A stretch of 64,000 nucleotides of DNA. Source: an uncultured Ruminococcus sp. GTDB taxonomy: Bacteria; Bacillota; Clostridia; Monoglobales; Monoglobaceae. This document shows positions 6,812 to 16,499 of this stretch, piece by piece (position 1 is the first letter of the stretch; every line of letters begins with the position of its first letter). Both the position numbers and the translations under genes were made by a program. The notes beneath the pieces are model-generated. The model searched no databases. It had not been told where the DNA came from and saw nothing but the letters and a program-made list of their open reading frames with translations. The stretch spans positions 1 through 64,000 of the forward strand of contig CACXES010000160.1 in assembly GCA_902766745.1 (NCBI GenBank). Reading direction: 5' to 3'.

Positions 6812-8275
6812 ATGTCTGAACCACAAAAAAGTCAAATCGGTGACGGTCAGGATAATTACGCCGGAGCCGCGAAACAAATGGCAAATGCAGCGAAACAAGC
6901 AAGTAAAACTGCGGCAACAACTGCAGCTACAGAAGGTGCAAAAGCAACTGCAAATGCTGCAGCAGCAACAGTTAAAGCCGGAGTTGAAGGTGGAAAAGCT
7001 GTTGCAGAGATAGCATCCGGTACTGCTGCAGGTGGTCCGTGGGGTGCTATAATCGCTGCGGCATGGGCTATGAGGCACACCTTATTCAAAATACTCGTTT
7101 GTATTTGCTTATGCCTTGTTTTTCTCATTACTTTAATCGTATCGTTGCCGTCTATTATAATGGACTACATCTTCGGGACAGATGATGCTCCACCTGCTCC
7201 GGGTGTTACTATCACCCAAACATACAATGACCTTGCAGGTGCAGTATCAGGCGTTATTGAAGAAGGATATAATACTTCTTTCGCTGAGGTTGAAAGCATT
7301 ATAGCAGACGGTGGCTACGATTACGATTTATCAATGGCAGCGCTTATCAATCATGCACAAAGCTCTGCCGGCTATGATACCTGTTACATCTTAGCCGCAT
7401 ATTCGGCTTCTATGGAGCAAAAAGGAACCAGTCAGGATGATATGCTATCAAAGATGCGAAATGTTTCTGACCGTATGTTTCCTGTCACTTATGTTGAAAA
7501 AACAACCACACGGACAGTAACGGCAGCAGACGGTTCCACAACCACCGAGACGGTCAAATATGTGGAATGCACCATCCATCCCTTTGATAACACGGTTATA
7601 ACCGATGCCTTTGGGATTGATGTAGATGCTACATACAGCCAGTTTAATGTTACCTATGGTGTAGCAATAAGCAATATGGCAAACTCTCTTAAAATGACCT
7701 TATACGGCTCTTTAGGCGAAGGTCAGGCAGTTCCTCTTACCGATGCAGAACTTATCGCATACGTCAACAGTCAAGGCGTTACGGGTGCAAGAAAAGCACT
7801 TCTGGAAACAGGTCTTTCACTTGTTGGCAAAGTCCCTTACTTCTGGGGCGGTAAAAGTGCTGCAGGTTGGAACGATGAATGGAACACCCCTAAATTAGTT
7901 ACTTCAGCCGGGTCCGCAAGTACAGGAACTATAAGACCTTTCGGACTCGACTGCAGTGGCTTTTCTTCTTGGGTGTATTTAACGGCATTGGGTGTTGACA
8001 TCGGAGCTGGCACATCCGGTCAATATCCGAATACAGTTTCAGTATCAGCCTCAGATTTGAAAGTCGGAGACCTTGGTTTCCTTGCTGAATCTGATGGTAG
8101 TGGTTGGAATCATGTCCTTGTTTTTGCAGGATATGGCGAAGGCGGTGAACGAATGTGGGTTCATTCTTCAGGCGGTACTGGTGTTATTCTTAATACACCA
8201 AGCTACGATTCCAGTCTGGTACTGAGGCGAGTGAAAAATGTAAACTTAGATACGGCAGTTCCCGTATCTCCTTAA
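6812..8275 (+). CDS. NlpC/P60 peptidoglycan hydrolase of the conjugation system
   Basis: A 487-residue membrane-anchored cell-wall hydrolase. An Ala/Thr/Lys-rich N-terminus (about 1-85) precedes one transmembrane segment (about 89-115). A linker region is followed by a C-terminal C40 NlpC/P60 domain (about 335-480). The catalytic Cys is seen in LDCSGFSSW (about 380) and the His in WNHVLVFAGYG (about 433). Such VirB1-like enzymes open the wall for the type IV apparatus, here by cutting peptide stems. The ATG at 6812 is preferred over a GTG two codons earlier because AAGGAGG ends at 6804, too close to the GTG. It lies between the channel gene and the PrgI/VirB4 pair. Confidence 0.9.
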   Translation: MSEPQKSQIGDGQDNYAGAAKQMANAAKQASKTAATTAATEGAKATANAAAATVKAGVEGGKAVAEIASGTAAGGPWGAIIAAAWAMRHTLFKILVCICLCLVFLITLIVSLPSIIMDYIFGTDDAPPAPGVTITQTYNDLAGAVSGVIEEGYNTSFAEVESIIADGGYDYDLSMAALINHAQSSAGYDTCYILAAYSASMEQKGTSQDDMLSKMRNVSDRMFPVTYVEKTTTRTVTAADGSTTTETVKYVECTIHPFDNTVITDAFGIDVDATYSQFNVTYGVAISNMANSLKMTLYGSLGEGQAVPLTDAELIAYVNSQGVTGARKALLETGLSLVGKVPYFWGGKSAAGWNDEWNTPKLVTSAGSASTGTIRPFGLDCSGFSSWVYLTALGVDIGAGTSGQYPNTVSVSASDLKVGDLGFLAESDGSGWNHVLVFAGYGEGGERMWVHSSGGTGVILNTPSYDSSLVLRRVKNVNLDTAVPVSP

Positions 8276-8293
8276 TACAGGCAGGTGATTATT

Positions 8294-8668
8294 TTGGAAG
8301 AAAAAGAATATAACAACATTTATGCCATACCGGCAAACTATACCGATTCAGGAAAATTACTCGGCGGAATGCTTGAACCGAGGAACGCTATTGAAACCAT
8401 AATTGTTATTCTTCTTGTTGGATATCCTGAGCTGATGCTTATTCCAATGCCCGGTACGATCAGAATTGTTGTGATGACAATAACACTGATTCCGCTGGCA
8501 GTAGTATCAATGATGGGCATTGACGGCGATTCTCTGTTCCAATATACAGGTCATATATTCCGCTACTTCCTTAATCGCAGATCACTACATTTCAGAAGGG
8601 TGGGATATAAATATGACCAAAGCCAGCTCAAAAAAAGAAAAAAAGGCAAAGCAAAGAAAAAAGCCTGA
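8294..8668 (+). CDS. PrgI-like membrane protein (VirB3 role)
   Basis: A protein of about 124 residues with two adjacent transmembrane segments (about 35-75). The motif DGDSLFQYTGHIFRYF is followed by a basic Arg/Lys-rich tail, which is typical of PrgI-family proteins encoded just before VirB4 in Gram-positive conjugation operons. The TTG at 8294 has AGGTGAT upstream at good spacing. The GTG at 8285 would lie inside that ribosome-binding site. The 3' end overlaps the VirB4 gene by 56 bases in another frame, which points to translational coupling. Confidence 0.75.
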   Translation: MEEKEYNNIYAIPANYTDSGKLLGGMLEPRNAIETIIVILLVGYPELMLIPMPGTIRIVVMTITLIPLAVVSMMGIDGDSLFQYTGHIFRYFLNRRSLHFRRVGYKYDQSQLKKRKKGKAKKKA

Positions 8669-11147
8669 AAAGCTTGAGTTTGTGCAAGACTTTATACCTA
8701 TCAAGGATATAAATTACGGTGTTATTGAAACTACCGATGGCAGGTATATAAAAATATTGGAAATAGAACCCATCAACTTTATGCTTCGTTCAAGTGAAGA
8801 ACAGTTCGGCATTATATCCTCATTTGCAAGTTGGCTTAAAATTTCTCCGATGCGACTTCAGTTTAAGAGCATTACCCGTAAAGCTGACTCCGACAAACAC
8901 GTCGCTATGGTAAGAAAAGAACTTGAAGATGAGGAAAACGAACAGTGCAAGCATCTTGGCGAAGGTTATTTGAAACTGATTAAAGACGTCGGAAGCCGTG
9001 AGGCATTAACCCGACGCTTTTTTCTTATATTCCAGTATGAGGATATGCACCGTACTGATAGCGATGACATTGGCAAAATTTACGGCGCATTGCAGACAGC
9101 AGAACACACTGCAAGAGCATATTTTCTTCAGTGTGGCAACTCAATCCTGCAACCAAAGGATCCCGATGAGGCAACAGCAGAGATTTTATATATGTTCTTT
9201 AACCGCCGTTCTTGTGTTGATGAACCGTTTTCGTCAAGAGTCAACCGTGTTGTCGTTGACACAATGGCCGCTAAGAACAAAATAATCGGCATTGATCCCG
9301 TTCCTCATATCAAGATGGTGAATTTCCTTGCCCCAAGAGGAATTTCCCTTAAACATAGCAATTATATCGTTATGGATGGGCTCTATTATTCGTTCCTGTA
9401 TATCAAAGGCGATGGATACCCCAGTGCAGTTCGTGCCGGGTGGATGTCATCACTTATAAATGCAGGCGAAGGAATTGACGTTGATGTTCACTTGCGCCGT
9501 GAAAATCGAAGCAAAACAATTGATAAGGTTGCACAGCGTATCAGACTCAACCGAACTAAGCTTCGCAGTATGCAGGATACGAGCACAGACTATGAAGAAC
9601 TCACAAACTCCATTCAATCAGGATATTTCATCAAAAACGGAATTGCAAATAACAACGAAGACCTGTTTTATATGTCCGTGTTTATTACGATTTCCGCAAA
9701 GAGCTATGATGAACTGATGTGGCGTAAACAGCAAATGACCGATATGCTTAAATCAATGGATATGTTCACCAGTGATTGCAGATTCAAACAGGAAGCTGCT
9801 TTCAAATCGGTAATGCCGTTTTTAAGCATAGTACCTTTCCTCGAAAAGAAATCCCAGAGAAATGTACTTACAAGCGGTGCAGCATCCACATATATGTTCA
9901 CAAGCTTTGAAATGTCTGACGATACCGGTGTTTTACTTGGGGTTAACCGTCATAACAACTCACTTTGCATTGTTGACCTGTTTAACACAAAGAAAAATAA
10001 AAACGCAAATCTCAATCTACTTGGCACGAGTGGCGCAGGCAAAACCTTTACAATGCAGCTCCTTGCGCTTCGTATGAGGATGCGTGGTATTCAGTGTTAT
10101 ATCCTGGCACCGATTAAAGGACATGAGTTCAGAAGAGCCTGCAATCACATAGGCGGTCAGTATATCAAGCTTTCTCCTGGCTCTCCGCATTGTATCAATG
10201 TTATGGAGATACGCCATACGCTTACTCCTGAAATGGAGCTTATTGATGAGCTTGATTACAGTGAGCCGACTTCGATGCTGGCACAAAAGGTTCAACAGCT
10301 TATGATTTTCTTCTCACTTCTCATACCTGATATGTCGAACGAAGAAGAACAGCTTCTTGATGAAGCACTGATACGAACCTATGCCGACTTCGGTATTACC
10401 CACGATAACGATTCGTTATATATCGACAAAGAAGCAAATCCGCCGGTTATGAAAAAGATGCCCATACTCGGTGATTTACATAAAAATTTGCTTGGAAATA
10501 AAATGACCGAGCGAATTGCAGTAATAGTCAGCCGTTTTGTTACAGGCTCGGCACAGTCATTCAATCAACAGACCAACGTGGACCTTACGAATAAATATAT
10601 TGTACTTGACTTGTCCGAACTCAAAGGTAAACTCCTTCCCGTTGGAATGATGATTGCTCTTGATTATGTCTGGGATAACATAAAGGCTGACATCACTAAG
10701 AAAAAGACCATACTCATTGATGAGATATGGCAACTTATAGGTGTAGCGTCTAATAAGAACGCGGCGGAATTTTGCTTGACTATATTCAAGACAATCCGAG
10801 GGTTCGGCGGTGCAGCCATTTCTGCAACTCAGGACCTTTCAGATTTCTTCAGTCTTGAAGACGGTAAGTACGGCAGAGCTATTATAAATAACTCCAAGAA
10901 TAAAATCATTCTGAACCTTGAGCCTGATGAGGCACGATATGTTCAGGATGTATTGAAGCTTACCAAAACTGAAATCCGTTCAATTACCCGTTTTGAACGT
11001 GGCGAGGCTCTTGTTTATTCCAATAACAACAAAGTTCCCGTAGTTATCAAGGCTTCCAAAGAAGAACAGGAAATGATTACTACTGACCGTGCGGAACTGG
11101 AAGCAATCCTCAAAGAACGCAAGAAAAAGAAAACGCATAATTCTTAA
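8613..11147 (+). CDS. VirB4-family conjugation ATPase
   Basis: An 844-residue cytoplasmic ATPase that powers the type IV machine. Walker A is GTSGAGKTF (about residues 470-478). Walker B is ILIDEIWQ (about 700-706). The later ATQD and GEALVY segments are also family-typical. The N-terminal half is the usual VirB4/TraE pre-domain. The start at 8613 (ATG) is chosen over an upstream in-frame start because AAGGGTGGG lies eight bases before it. Length and motifs look complete. It lies between the PrgI-like gene and accessory proteins, as in many Clostridia elements. Confidence 0.95.
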   Translation: MTKASSKKEKKAKQRKKPEKLEFVQDFIPIKDINYGVIETTDGRYIKILEIEPINFMLRSSEEQFGIISSFASWLKISPMRLQFKSITRKADSDKHVAMVRKELEDEENEQCKHLGEGYLKLIKDVGSREALTRRFFLIFQYEDMHRTDSDDIGKIYGALQTAEHTARAYFLQCGNSILQPKDPDEATAEILYMFFNRRSCVDEPFSSRVNRVVVDTMAAKNKIIGIDPVPHIKMVNFLAPRGISLKHSNYIVMDGLYYSFLYIKGDGYPSAVRAGWMSSLINAGEGIDVDVHLRRENRSKTIDKVAQRIRLNRTKLRSMQDTSTDYEELTNSIQSGYFIKNGIANNNEDLFYMSVFITISAKSYDELMWRKQQMTDMLKSMDMFTSDCRFKQEAAFKSVMPFLSIVPFLEKKSQRNVLTSGAASTYMFTSFEMSDDTGVLLGVNRHNNSLCIVDLFNTKKNKNANLNLLGTSGAGKTFTMQLLALRMRMRGIQCYILAPIKGHEFRRACNHIGGQYIKLSPGSPHCINVMEIRHTLTPEMELIDELDYSEPTSMLAQKVQQLMIFFSLLIPDMSNEEEQLLDEALIRTYADFGITHDNDSLYIDKEANPPVMKKMPILGDLHKNLLGNKMTERIAVIVSRFVTGSAQSFNQQTNVDLTNKYIVLDLSELKGKLLPVGMMIALDYVWDNIKADITKKKTILIDEIWQLIGVASNKNAAEFCLTIFKTIRGFGGAAISATQDLSDFFSLEDGKYGRAIINNSKNKIILNLEPDEARYVQDVLKLTKTEIRSITRFERGEALVYSNNNKVPVVIKASKEEQEMITTDRAELEAILKERKKKKTHNS

Positions 11148-11189
11148 AATGCGTATTTCTCTTAAAATACTCACAAGGAGGTGGTAAAA

Positions 11190-11750
11190 ATGTTACTGCA
11201 AGACGAGCAATACATAGTTAAGTGGCTTTCTCAATATGGAGCCTTAACTACGACACAGGTTATAAAGATGCTTCAAAAAAAGCCGGAGACAGCAATTAAG
11301 ATTATTAAGAACCTGAAACGGATGCACCAGATATCCGATGTTAAGGGTGGATACTATTTAGGACTTGATTCTATGTGTCAGCCCGATCAGCGAATGATAC
11401 TTGCTATTTGGGTGCTGTTGAAATTTATAGAGCAGGTCGATCCTATGGCACACTACCCGGCAGTATATCCTTCGCAGTTGTTTTTCTTAAAAGAAAACAC
11501 GGGATACGAGATTGTAACTATATACGAAGGCGAAGAACATTTGTTGAAGCTCTTGCAACCGGATGAGGATTTGAAATATATTATTGTGATTCCGCACATT
11601 TCAATGGCATCGAAGCTCAAATTGCCCAATGCTCCTTGTCTGTTTGCGACAGTTGATTTCAATGGCAAAGATGAGCCTGAGATAACATTCTACTCGGAGG
11701 GAGAGATTGCCGATGAAACAAAAGAATTCATTCCTAAGAGTGCTGGATAA
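11190..11750 (+). CDS. ICE accessory protein, DUF5697-like
   Basis: A 186-residue protein with an N-terminal winged-helix-like segment (LTTTQVIKMLQKKPETAIKI, about 18-40). It is followed by an alpha/beta region with VYPSQLFFLKE and LKYIIVIP. I believe this matches the DUF5697 family that accompanies VirB4 in Clostridia ICEs, but the number is from memory. The ATG at 11190 is supported by AAGGAGG nine bases upstream. The end overlaps the next gene by 38 bases, showing tight coupling. The function is unknown. Confidence 0.65.
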   Translation: MLLQDEQYIVKWLSQYGALTTTQVIKMLQKKPETAIKIIKNLKRMHQISDVKGGYYLGLDSMCQPDQRMILAIWVLLKFIEQVDPMAHYPAVYPSQLFFLKENTGYEIVTIYEGEEHLLKLLQPDEDLKYIIVIPHISMASKLKLPNAPCLFATVDFNGKDEPEITFYSEGEIADETKEFIPKSAG

Positions 11751-12417
11751 AGCAGAAAACAAAATACAGGTAATGAGCGAGCATATTAATGATGTTCGCT
11801 TTTTATATACCAGCGGACATATCAGTGAAGCCTACGAAAAAGCAATGCAATTGGAAGAACACTCCGAAAAAATAGTTTTACTTACACGGGCGTTACCTGC
11901 ATATACAGGTCGTCCAAATGCAGGGCTTGAAGTCAACAACATAATGCGAACCAGTGTCCCTCTTGAAATTGGGTTCACATTTGAAGGTTGGTTTTCAGTG
12001 CGCATACCACTACTTCTCCCCAAGAAAAGTGAAGGCTCTGCTGATTATGTCCGCTCATTGTTATATCCTGCAATGAGTGATTTTTTTAAGACCGCACCTC
12101 CGGTTCGTTATAAAGATTGTGTCTTGGTTTACAGACATGTGTATGACGAAACCAGAAGTGAGCGTCAAAAGAGAGACCACGACAATATAGAAATCAATAT
12201 GGTTTCTGATATTATCGCACTGTATGTGATGCCTGATGACGGACCTGATATATGCTCCCATTACTATTGCAGTGCCAAAGGTAAGGATGAACGCACAGAA
12301 GTTTATGTCATTCCAAAGGATGATTTTACAATGTGGTATTCCTTAGAAAAAATGTTTCCAGATGAGGGGGTGAAACTCTATGAAACACCATTCATTCCAC
12401 GAAAAAAACAGGTGTAA
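11713..12417 (+). CDS. ICE accessory protein, DUF6100-like
   Basis: A 234-residue soluble protein. It has an N-terminal helical region (about 1-75, ending LTRALPAYTGRP) and a mixed alpha/beta remainder with YKDCVLVYRHVYDE. It resembles the DUF6100 proteins that travel with DUF5697 in Clostridia conjugative elements, an assignment made from memory. The ATG at 11713 has GGAGGGAG nine bases upstream. A TTG two codons earlier is less well spaced. It overlaps both neighbours. No catalytic motif is visible and no function is proposed beyond a transfer accessory role. Confidence 0.6.
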   Translation: MKQKNSFLRVLDKAENKIQVMSEHINDVRFLYTSGHISEAYEKAMQLEEHSEKIVLLTRALPAYTGRPNAGLEVNNIMRTSVPLEIGFTFEGWFSVRIPLLLPKKSEGSADYVRSLLYPAMSDFFKTAPPVRYKDCVLVYRHVYDETRSERQKRDHDNIEINMVSDIIALYVMPDDGPDICSHYYCSAKGKDERTEVYVIPKDDFTMWYSLEKMFPDEGVKLYETPFIPRKKQV

Positions 12418-12577
12418 AAATCGCCAAAATTTTGGAAAGAAAAAATACACCACTTTAGGAAAACGCCAAAACCGCAGAAATTCAGCGGTTTGGGGGCGTT
12501 TTGCCACCCGAAATTGCGACAAAGAGAGCAGTCATGATGTCGCAAAATTCTTCCAAGACGACGGTGATGACCAATGA
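12380..12577 (+). CDS. Small basic ICE protein
   Basis: A 65-residue, strongly basic protein rich in Lys, Arg and Asn in the first 45 residues, with an acidic tail (FFQDDGDDQ). The ATG at 12380 follows GAGGGGGTG, and its TGA stop overlaps the ATG of the next gene as ATGA, which supports real translation. It overlaps the preceding gene by 38 bases. It could bind nucleic acid, but no domain is recognised. Confidence 0.5.
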   Translation: MKHHSFHEKNRCKNRQNFGKKKYTTLGKRQNRRNSAVWGRFATRNCDKESSHDVAKFFQDDGDDQ

Positions 12578-13707
12578 TACATATTCGCCATGGCAGTCAA
12601 GCGGGCAGTCTGGCAGCTATTCTTTCAGTGGTCGGTGAATACCCATATTCATCACTTAATTTACTTGGAAACGAGAGATGTTTCCGGAGAACGGTCCGTA
12701 GCCTCACGGAGAAAAACGCCATTTATAATTCCGAGTCTGGTGAGAAGATATTTTGTAAATGTCTGAATTTATCCGGGAAGGGTTCCGGCAAAACGATCAG
12801 GCTGTATAAAGATGCTCTCCCCATACTGAATTGGATTTCACCTGATGCTATGGAAGCGTATTTATATGCATTCAGGAATCATCGCTTCCCAGGTAATCAA
12901 AACCACATCGAACGAAATCATCGGATTGCTGAAGCTGTGGCGATGTGTATGAGAATGGGTATGGAGTACAGACCGTATATGTTGCCTAAGCTTCAGAACG
13001 AGCAACTCCTCTCGCTTATACCGAACAAAACCGTGTTCTACCCATCCAGGTGTTTGAAACACGTTGGACATAACGAGATGAACAAAACAATGTTTACCCG
13101 AATGGTTGGTGCAGTTTTCTCGCATCACAAATGTTTTGCTGTGTACAACACCCGTAATTCCGTTATGAAGTGGAACGGTATGGGAGAGTTTAAGGCACTT
13201 CACAGTTTAATTGAGGTATCCAGAATGAATGCCAACATTACCAGTATAGACTCGGCTATACTTTTTGGTCAGTCTGATAAAGTGTTGCTGGACACTCTGA
13301 TGGCAAACGATCAGAACAAACGAGTTGAGTTTCGGTTTGACAGTATCTACAGGCACATTCATTTTATACCGCTGGACGAAAATGGAGTCAGGTTGTTACG
13401 ACTTATATGCCTTGAGGAGGCGAGCAAAACCCTCCTTGATTTGCTATTTGAGTCTGACAGCATCGCAAACGGACTTGGATTATTCGAGTACGACGCCTAT
13501 GTGAACCAAAAATATATTTTATCGCACCTGGACGGTGATGTCACTCGCCTCATCCGATTCAAAGAAGCACTTTTATCAAATCGGTATGACAGCGAAGTGA
13601 TTTGCTTTGATTTCCAGGCGGATTATGTTAACGCGTTTCTGGCGGGGCTCGCAACAGTTAAGGTTATTGAAATGAGTCTGGTAGAAACTGAACTTGGACT
13701 TATATAA
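12574..13707 (+). CDS. ICE protein with N-terminal winged-helix, replication-relaxation-like
   Basis: A 377-residue cytoplasmic protein. Its N-terminal 95 residues resemble a winged helix (GSLAAILSVVGEYPY, then FRRTVRSLTEKNAIY). The rest is alpha/beta and has no assigned family. It is broadly like replication-relaxation proteins that sit next to coupling proteins in Firmicutes elements. The segment YRHIHFIPL contains H-x-H, but no relaxase HUH context is present. The start overlaps the preceding stop (ATGA), and the coupling-protein gene follows 15 bases later. It is a candidate for the missing relaxosome function, purely by position. Confidence 0.5.
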   Translation: MIHIRHGSQAGSLAAILSVVGEYPYSSLNLLGNERCFRRTVRSLTEKNAIYNSESGEKIFCKCLNLSGKGSGKTIRLYKDALPILNWISPDAMEAYLYAFRNHRFPGNQNHIERNHRIAEAVAMCMRMGMEYRPYMLPKLQNEQLLSLIPNKTVFYPSRCLKHVGHNEMNKTMFTRMVGAVFSHHKCFAVYNTRNSVMKWNGMGEFKALHSLIEVSRMNANITSIDSAILFGQSDKVLLDTLMANDQNKRVEFRFDSIYRHIHFIPLDENGVRLLRLICLEEASKTLLDLLFESDSIANGLGLFEYDAYVNQKYILSHLDGDVTRLIRFKEALLSNRYDSEVICFDFQADYVNAFLAGLATVKVIEMSLVETELGLI

Positions 13708-13722
13708 GGAGGTGAATTCATC

Positions 13723-15630
13723 ATGGACAGTAAGAAAAGAGCAATGGGAATTGCAATTATTGTCATACTGGGATTGGCAGCACTGATGTATTTGTCAGGG
13801 TTACTGGGGCAATTGCTGGCTAATTACTCCATCTGGCTTGAGTCGGGCGGGATTTCTGGCGAAAGCTCTATGCCTCCTGTGAACTGGAGTTTAATAAAAT
13901 GTTTGCAGCAGTCATTTACTCCTGATGGATTCAAAGCAATGCTTATAATTCTTGCTGCAGGCGGTGGAATCTTTGCATACATCAAACTCCACGATAAGTT
14001 TGACGGTAAAGAATATGATCCGAGAGGTTTTGTGAAAAGCAAGACAGGTGCTTATGGTACAGCATCGTGGATGACAGAAAAAGAAATGAAAGATGTCCTT
14101 GAAATTGCATCTCCCTCAAAAGCCGAAGGCATTATCTTGGGCGAACACAAAGGAAATGTAATTTGCTTACCAAAAGATACCAAACTCAATCGGCACATTG
14201 CTATATTCGGTGCATCGGGAACCATGAAATCACGCGCCATTATCCGGAACGCTCTTTTTCAGGCAATAAAACGAAATGAGTCTGTGGTAATCACTGATCC
14301 AAAAGGTGAACTCTACTCGGATACCGCTGAGATGTTTCGCAACGAGGGTTATGAAGTGAAAGTATTCAACCTCGTGCATCCTGAGCATAGCGATTCATGG
14401 AACTGTATGTCAGACTTACATGGCGATACCTTACTGGCTCAGGACTTGACCAATGTCATAATCGGTAACACCAGTAGCGGCAAAGGTGATCACTTCTGGG
14501 ACAACGGCGAAGCCAATCTGTTAAAAGCCCTTGTTTTATATGTCGATTTTGATAATACAAGGTCCCCGGAGATGAAAAACTTACCTGCAGTATATCAACT
14601 CCTGACTCAGTATAGTGAGAGGCAGCTTACAGCAATGTTTGAAAAGCTTCCTATGGACCATCCCGCACGGGCACCGTACAATTTGTTTGCCCAAGCCAGT
14701 GATACCGTGCGTTCAGGAATCATAATTGGACTGGGCACACGATTGCAAGTGCTGCAGAATAAATCTGTTGCAGCAATCACAAGTCGGTCTGACATAGACC
14801 TGACATCACCTGGCAGGCACAAGTGTGCATATTTTATGATTTTGAGCGATCAGAACACTACGATGGCATTTTTGTCATCTTTGTTCTTTTCGTTCCTTTT
14901 CACCAAATTGACTCGGTACGCAGACTCGCTTCCCGAACAGCGCTGCGAAGTACCCGTTAATATGATACTTGATGAGTTCAACAACATTGGTAAAATCGGC
15001 AGTGCAGCAGATGGCTCTGACTTTGCAAGAACTCTCAGCGTAATCAGGTCAAGAGATATAAAAGTTATGATGGCAGTTCAGAGTTTGGGACAGCTTCAGA
15101 ACAGATACCCCAACAACTTGTGGCTCGAAATACTTGGCAACGCTGATTTACAACTGATGCTCGGTTGTTCCGACAGTGAAACAGCAAGCTTTTATTCCGA
15201 GCGTGCCGGGGATATGAGTATTCAAATCAATACTACCATGACGGTGCGGCAAACTATGGCAGTGGCTCAGGTTATTCCGCAATACCGTCATACTGAGGGA
15301 CAAGGCAGACGTAAGCTCTTGACTCCCGATGAGGTGCTAAGACTTCCGAACGAAGAACTCTTATGTGTTATAAGAGGACAGAATGTTTTGAAGCTAAATA
15401 AGTTTGACTTTACAAAGCACCCAATGAGTAAGAAAATCCGCCGCGTGTCTGTTATGGAATACAATCCGTCATCATTTCCTCATACTGACTTCTATAAACC
15501 ACCTGAAACGGATACCCAGAGCCCGGCCGAAACGGCAGAACCGTCAAATTCCGAGAAAAATCCAACCGATACCAGACCGAGTTCAAAGAGGAAACTCTAC
15601 AGCTCAGCAACTCCGCCAAGTGAATTTTGA
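13723..15630 (+). CDS. VirD4/TraG type IV coupling protein
   Basis: A 635-residue membrane ATPase that hands DNA to the type IV channel. Two N-terminal transmembrane segments lie at about 8-30 and 65-82. Walker A is the variant GASGTMKS (about 163-170), normal for Gram-positive TraG proteins. Walker B is MILDEFNN (about 415). The motif ADLQLMLGC and the later LTPDEVLRLP are also typical. The C-terminal 60 residues are polar and disordered. The ATG at 13723 follows GGAGGTGA. It is the last gene of the transfer operon. A toxin-antitoxin promoter starts 40 bases after its stop. Confidence 0.95.
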   Translation: MDSKKRAMGIAIIVILGLAALMYLSGLLGQLLANYSIWLESGGISGESSMPPVNWSLIKCLQQSFTPDGFKAMLIILAAGGGIFAYIKLHDKFDGKEYDPRGFVKSKTGAYGTASWMTEKEMKDVLEIASPSKAEGIILGEHKGNVICLPKDTKLNRHIAIFGASGTMKSRAIIRNALFQAIKRNESVVITDPKGELYSDTAEMFRNEGYEVKVFNLVHPEHSDSWNCMSDLHGDTLLAQDLTNVIIGNTSSGKGDHFWDNGEANLLKALVLYVDFDNTRSPEMKNLPAVYQLLTQYSERQLTAMFEKLPMDHPARAPYNLFAQASDTVRSGIIIGLGTRLQVLQNKSVAAITSRSDIDLTSPGRHKCAYFMILSDQNTTMAFLSSLFFSFLFTKLTRYADSLPEQRCEVPVNMILDEFNNIGKIGSAADGSDFARTLSVIRSRDIKVMMAVQSLGQLQNRYPNNLWLEILGNADLQLMLGCSDSETASFYSERAGDMSIQINTTMTVRQTMAVAQVIPQYRHTEGQGRRKLLTPDEVLRLPNEELLCVIRGQNVLKLNKFDFTKHPMSKKIRRVSVMEYNPSSFPHTDFYKPPETDTQSPAETAEPSNSEKNPTDTRPSSKRKLYSSATPPSEF

Positions 15631-15698
15631 TTTCACGATAAATTTCACGATATTTTTATTGTGAAACTATTGACATTTTTATTGTTCCGTCGTATAAT
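15631..15698 (+). promoter_or_regulatory. Promoter and operator of the toxin-antitoxin pair
   Basis: A perfect -35 (TTGACA, 15670-15675), 17-base spacer and perfect -10 (TATAAT, 15693-15698). Upstream lie two direct copies of TTTCACGATA (15631-15640 and 15643-15652), and the second is also inverted against GTGAAA (15661-15666). These repeats fit an operator for the antitoxin or the toxin-antitoxin complex, as is usual for autoregulated Phd/YefM modules. Confidence 0.75.
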
Positions 15699-15742
15699 AT
15701 AAACGGGAACTGAAAAAACTAATCCCGAAAGGAGCATTTTGT

Positions 15743-16069
15743 ATGAATAATATGTCTGTTGTTGGAATGATGAACTCTATGGTTCCGATTACCCGTTTTA
15801 ATAAAGGTGAAGCCACAAAGATTTTTGAAGAAGTTGAGCTTACGGGCACAAAAATTGTTGTAAAAAACAATAAGCCCGCATGTATTCTTATTTCTCCTTC
15901 GCAGTATGAGAGTCTTATGGAAACGCTTTCTGATTATATGCTCTATACCGAGGCAGAAAACCGTATGGCAAACATTAATCCAGGCGAGAACATCTCTCAC
16001 GAAGATTTGATGAAAGAACATGGCATCACTCAGGACGATTTGGACGGTGTGGATGTAGAAATCGAATGA
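15743..16069 (+). CDS. Phd/YefM-family antitoxin
   Basis: A 108-residue protein. The N-terminal half (about 12-65) has the Phd/YefM DNA-binding pattern: ITRFNKGEATKIFEEV, then VVKNNKPACILISPSQYESL. The C-terminal half is acidic and flexible (ending DGVDVEIE), as expected for the toxin-neutralising tail. The ATG at 15743 follows AAAGGAG. The RelE-type gene begins 16 bases after its stop. The module would kill cells that lose the element and so stabilise it. Autoregulation is likely because of the repeats at its promoter. Confidence 0.9.
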   Translation: MNNMSVVGMMNSMVPITRFNKGEATKIFEEVELTGTKIVVKNNKPACILISPSQYESLMETLSDYMLYTEAENRMANINPGENISHEDLMKEHGITQDDLDGVDVEIE

Positions 16070-16085
16070 CAAAGGAGCCTTTAGT

Positions 16086-16418
16086 GTGGAATGGAAGATT
16101 GAATATATCAAAGAGGCTCAGCGTGATTTGAAGAATCTTGATCCGTATAATCGTAAACTGATTTTGAAAGCGATTCAAAAAACTGCACTGCGCCCACTAC
16201 CGCCACCGGACGGCATCGGAAAACCGCTTGGTAATCATTCCGCTACCAAACTGAGTGGCTACTACAAAATAAAACTGCGTGATCTTGGATACCGCGTTAT
16301 TTACGAATTGGTAACAGAAAACAATGTTATGAAAGTCATTGTTATTTCCATTCGTGATGATAAGCTTGTGTATAAAGAAGCCGAACGCAGAATACAGAAT
16401 TTGATTAGTCCCGAATAA
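16086..16418 (+). CDS. RelE/ParE-family toxin
   Basis: A 110-residue basic protein with the RelE/ParE fold pattern. It contains WKIEYIKEAQRDLKNLDP, an inner KLSGYYKIKLRDLGYRVIYE strand-turn-strand that carries the conserved basic surface, and a C-terminal VIVISIRDDKLVYKEAERR. It probably acts as a ribosome-dependent mRNA nuclease (RelE) or, less likely, a gyrase poison (ParE). The start is GTG at 16086, with AAAGGAG eight bases upstream. It lies immediately after its antitoxin, and a strong terminator follows. Confidence 0.9.
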   Translation: MEWKIEYIKEAQRDLKNLDPYNRKLILKAIQKTALRPLPPPDGIGKPLGNHSATKLSGYYKIKLRDLGYRVIYELVTENNVMKVIVISIRDDKLVYKEAERRIQNLISPE

Positions 16419-16435
16419 TGCTTTAATGCTAAAAT

Positions 16436-16466
16436 AGCATCTCAGAAAACTGAGGTGCTTTTTTTA
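16436..16466 (+). terminator. Terminator of the toxin-antitoxin operon
   Basis: AGCATCTCAG (16436-16445) pairs with CTGAGGTGCT (16450-16459), with one G-U pair and an AAAA loop, followed by seven or more T residues. Confidence 0.9.
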
Positions 16467-16499
16467 TACTCAAATATAATTTACAAGGAGGTATGAACT

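Noticed and set aside
13360-13380. H-x-H in YRHIHFIPL as a possible relaxase metal site
   Set aside because: The surrounding HUH motif residues and a catalytic Tyr context are missing.
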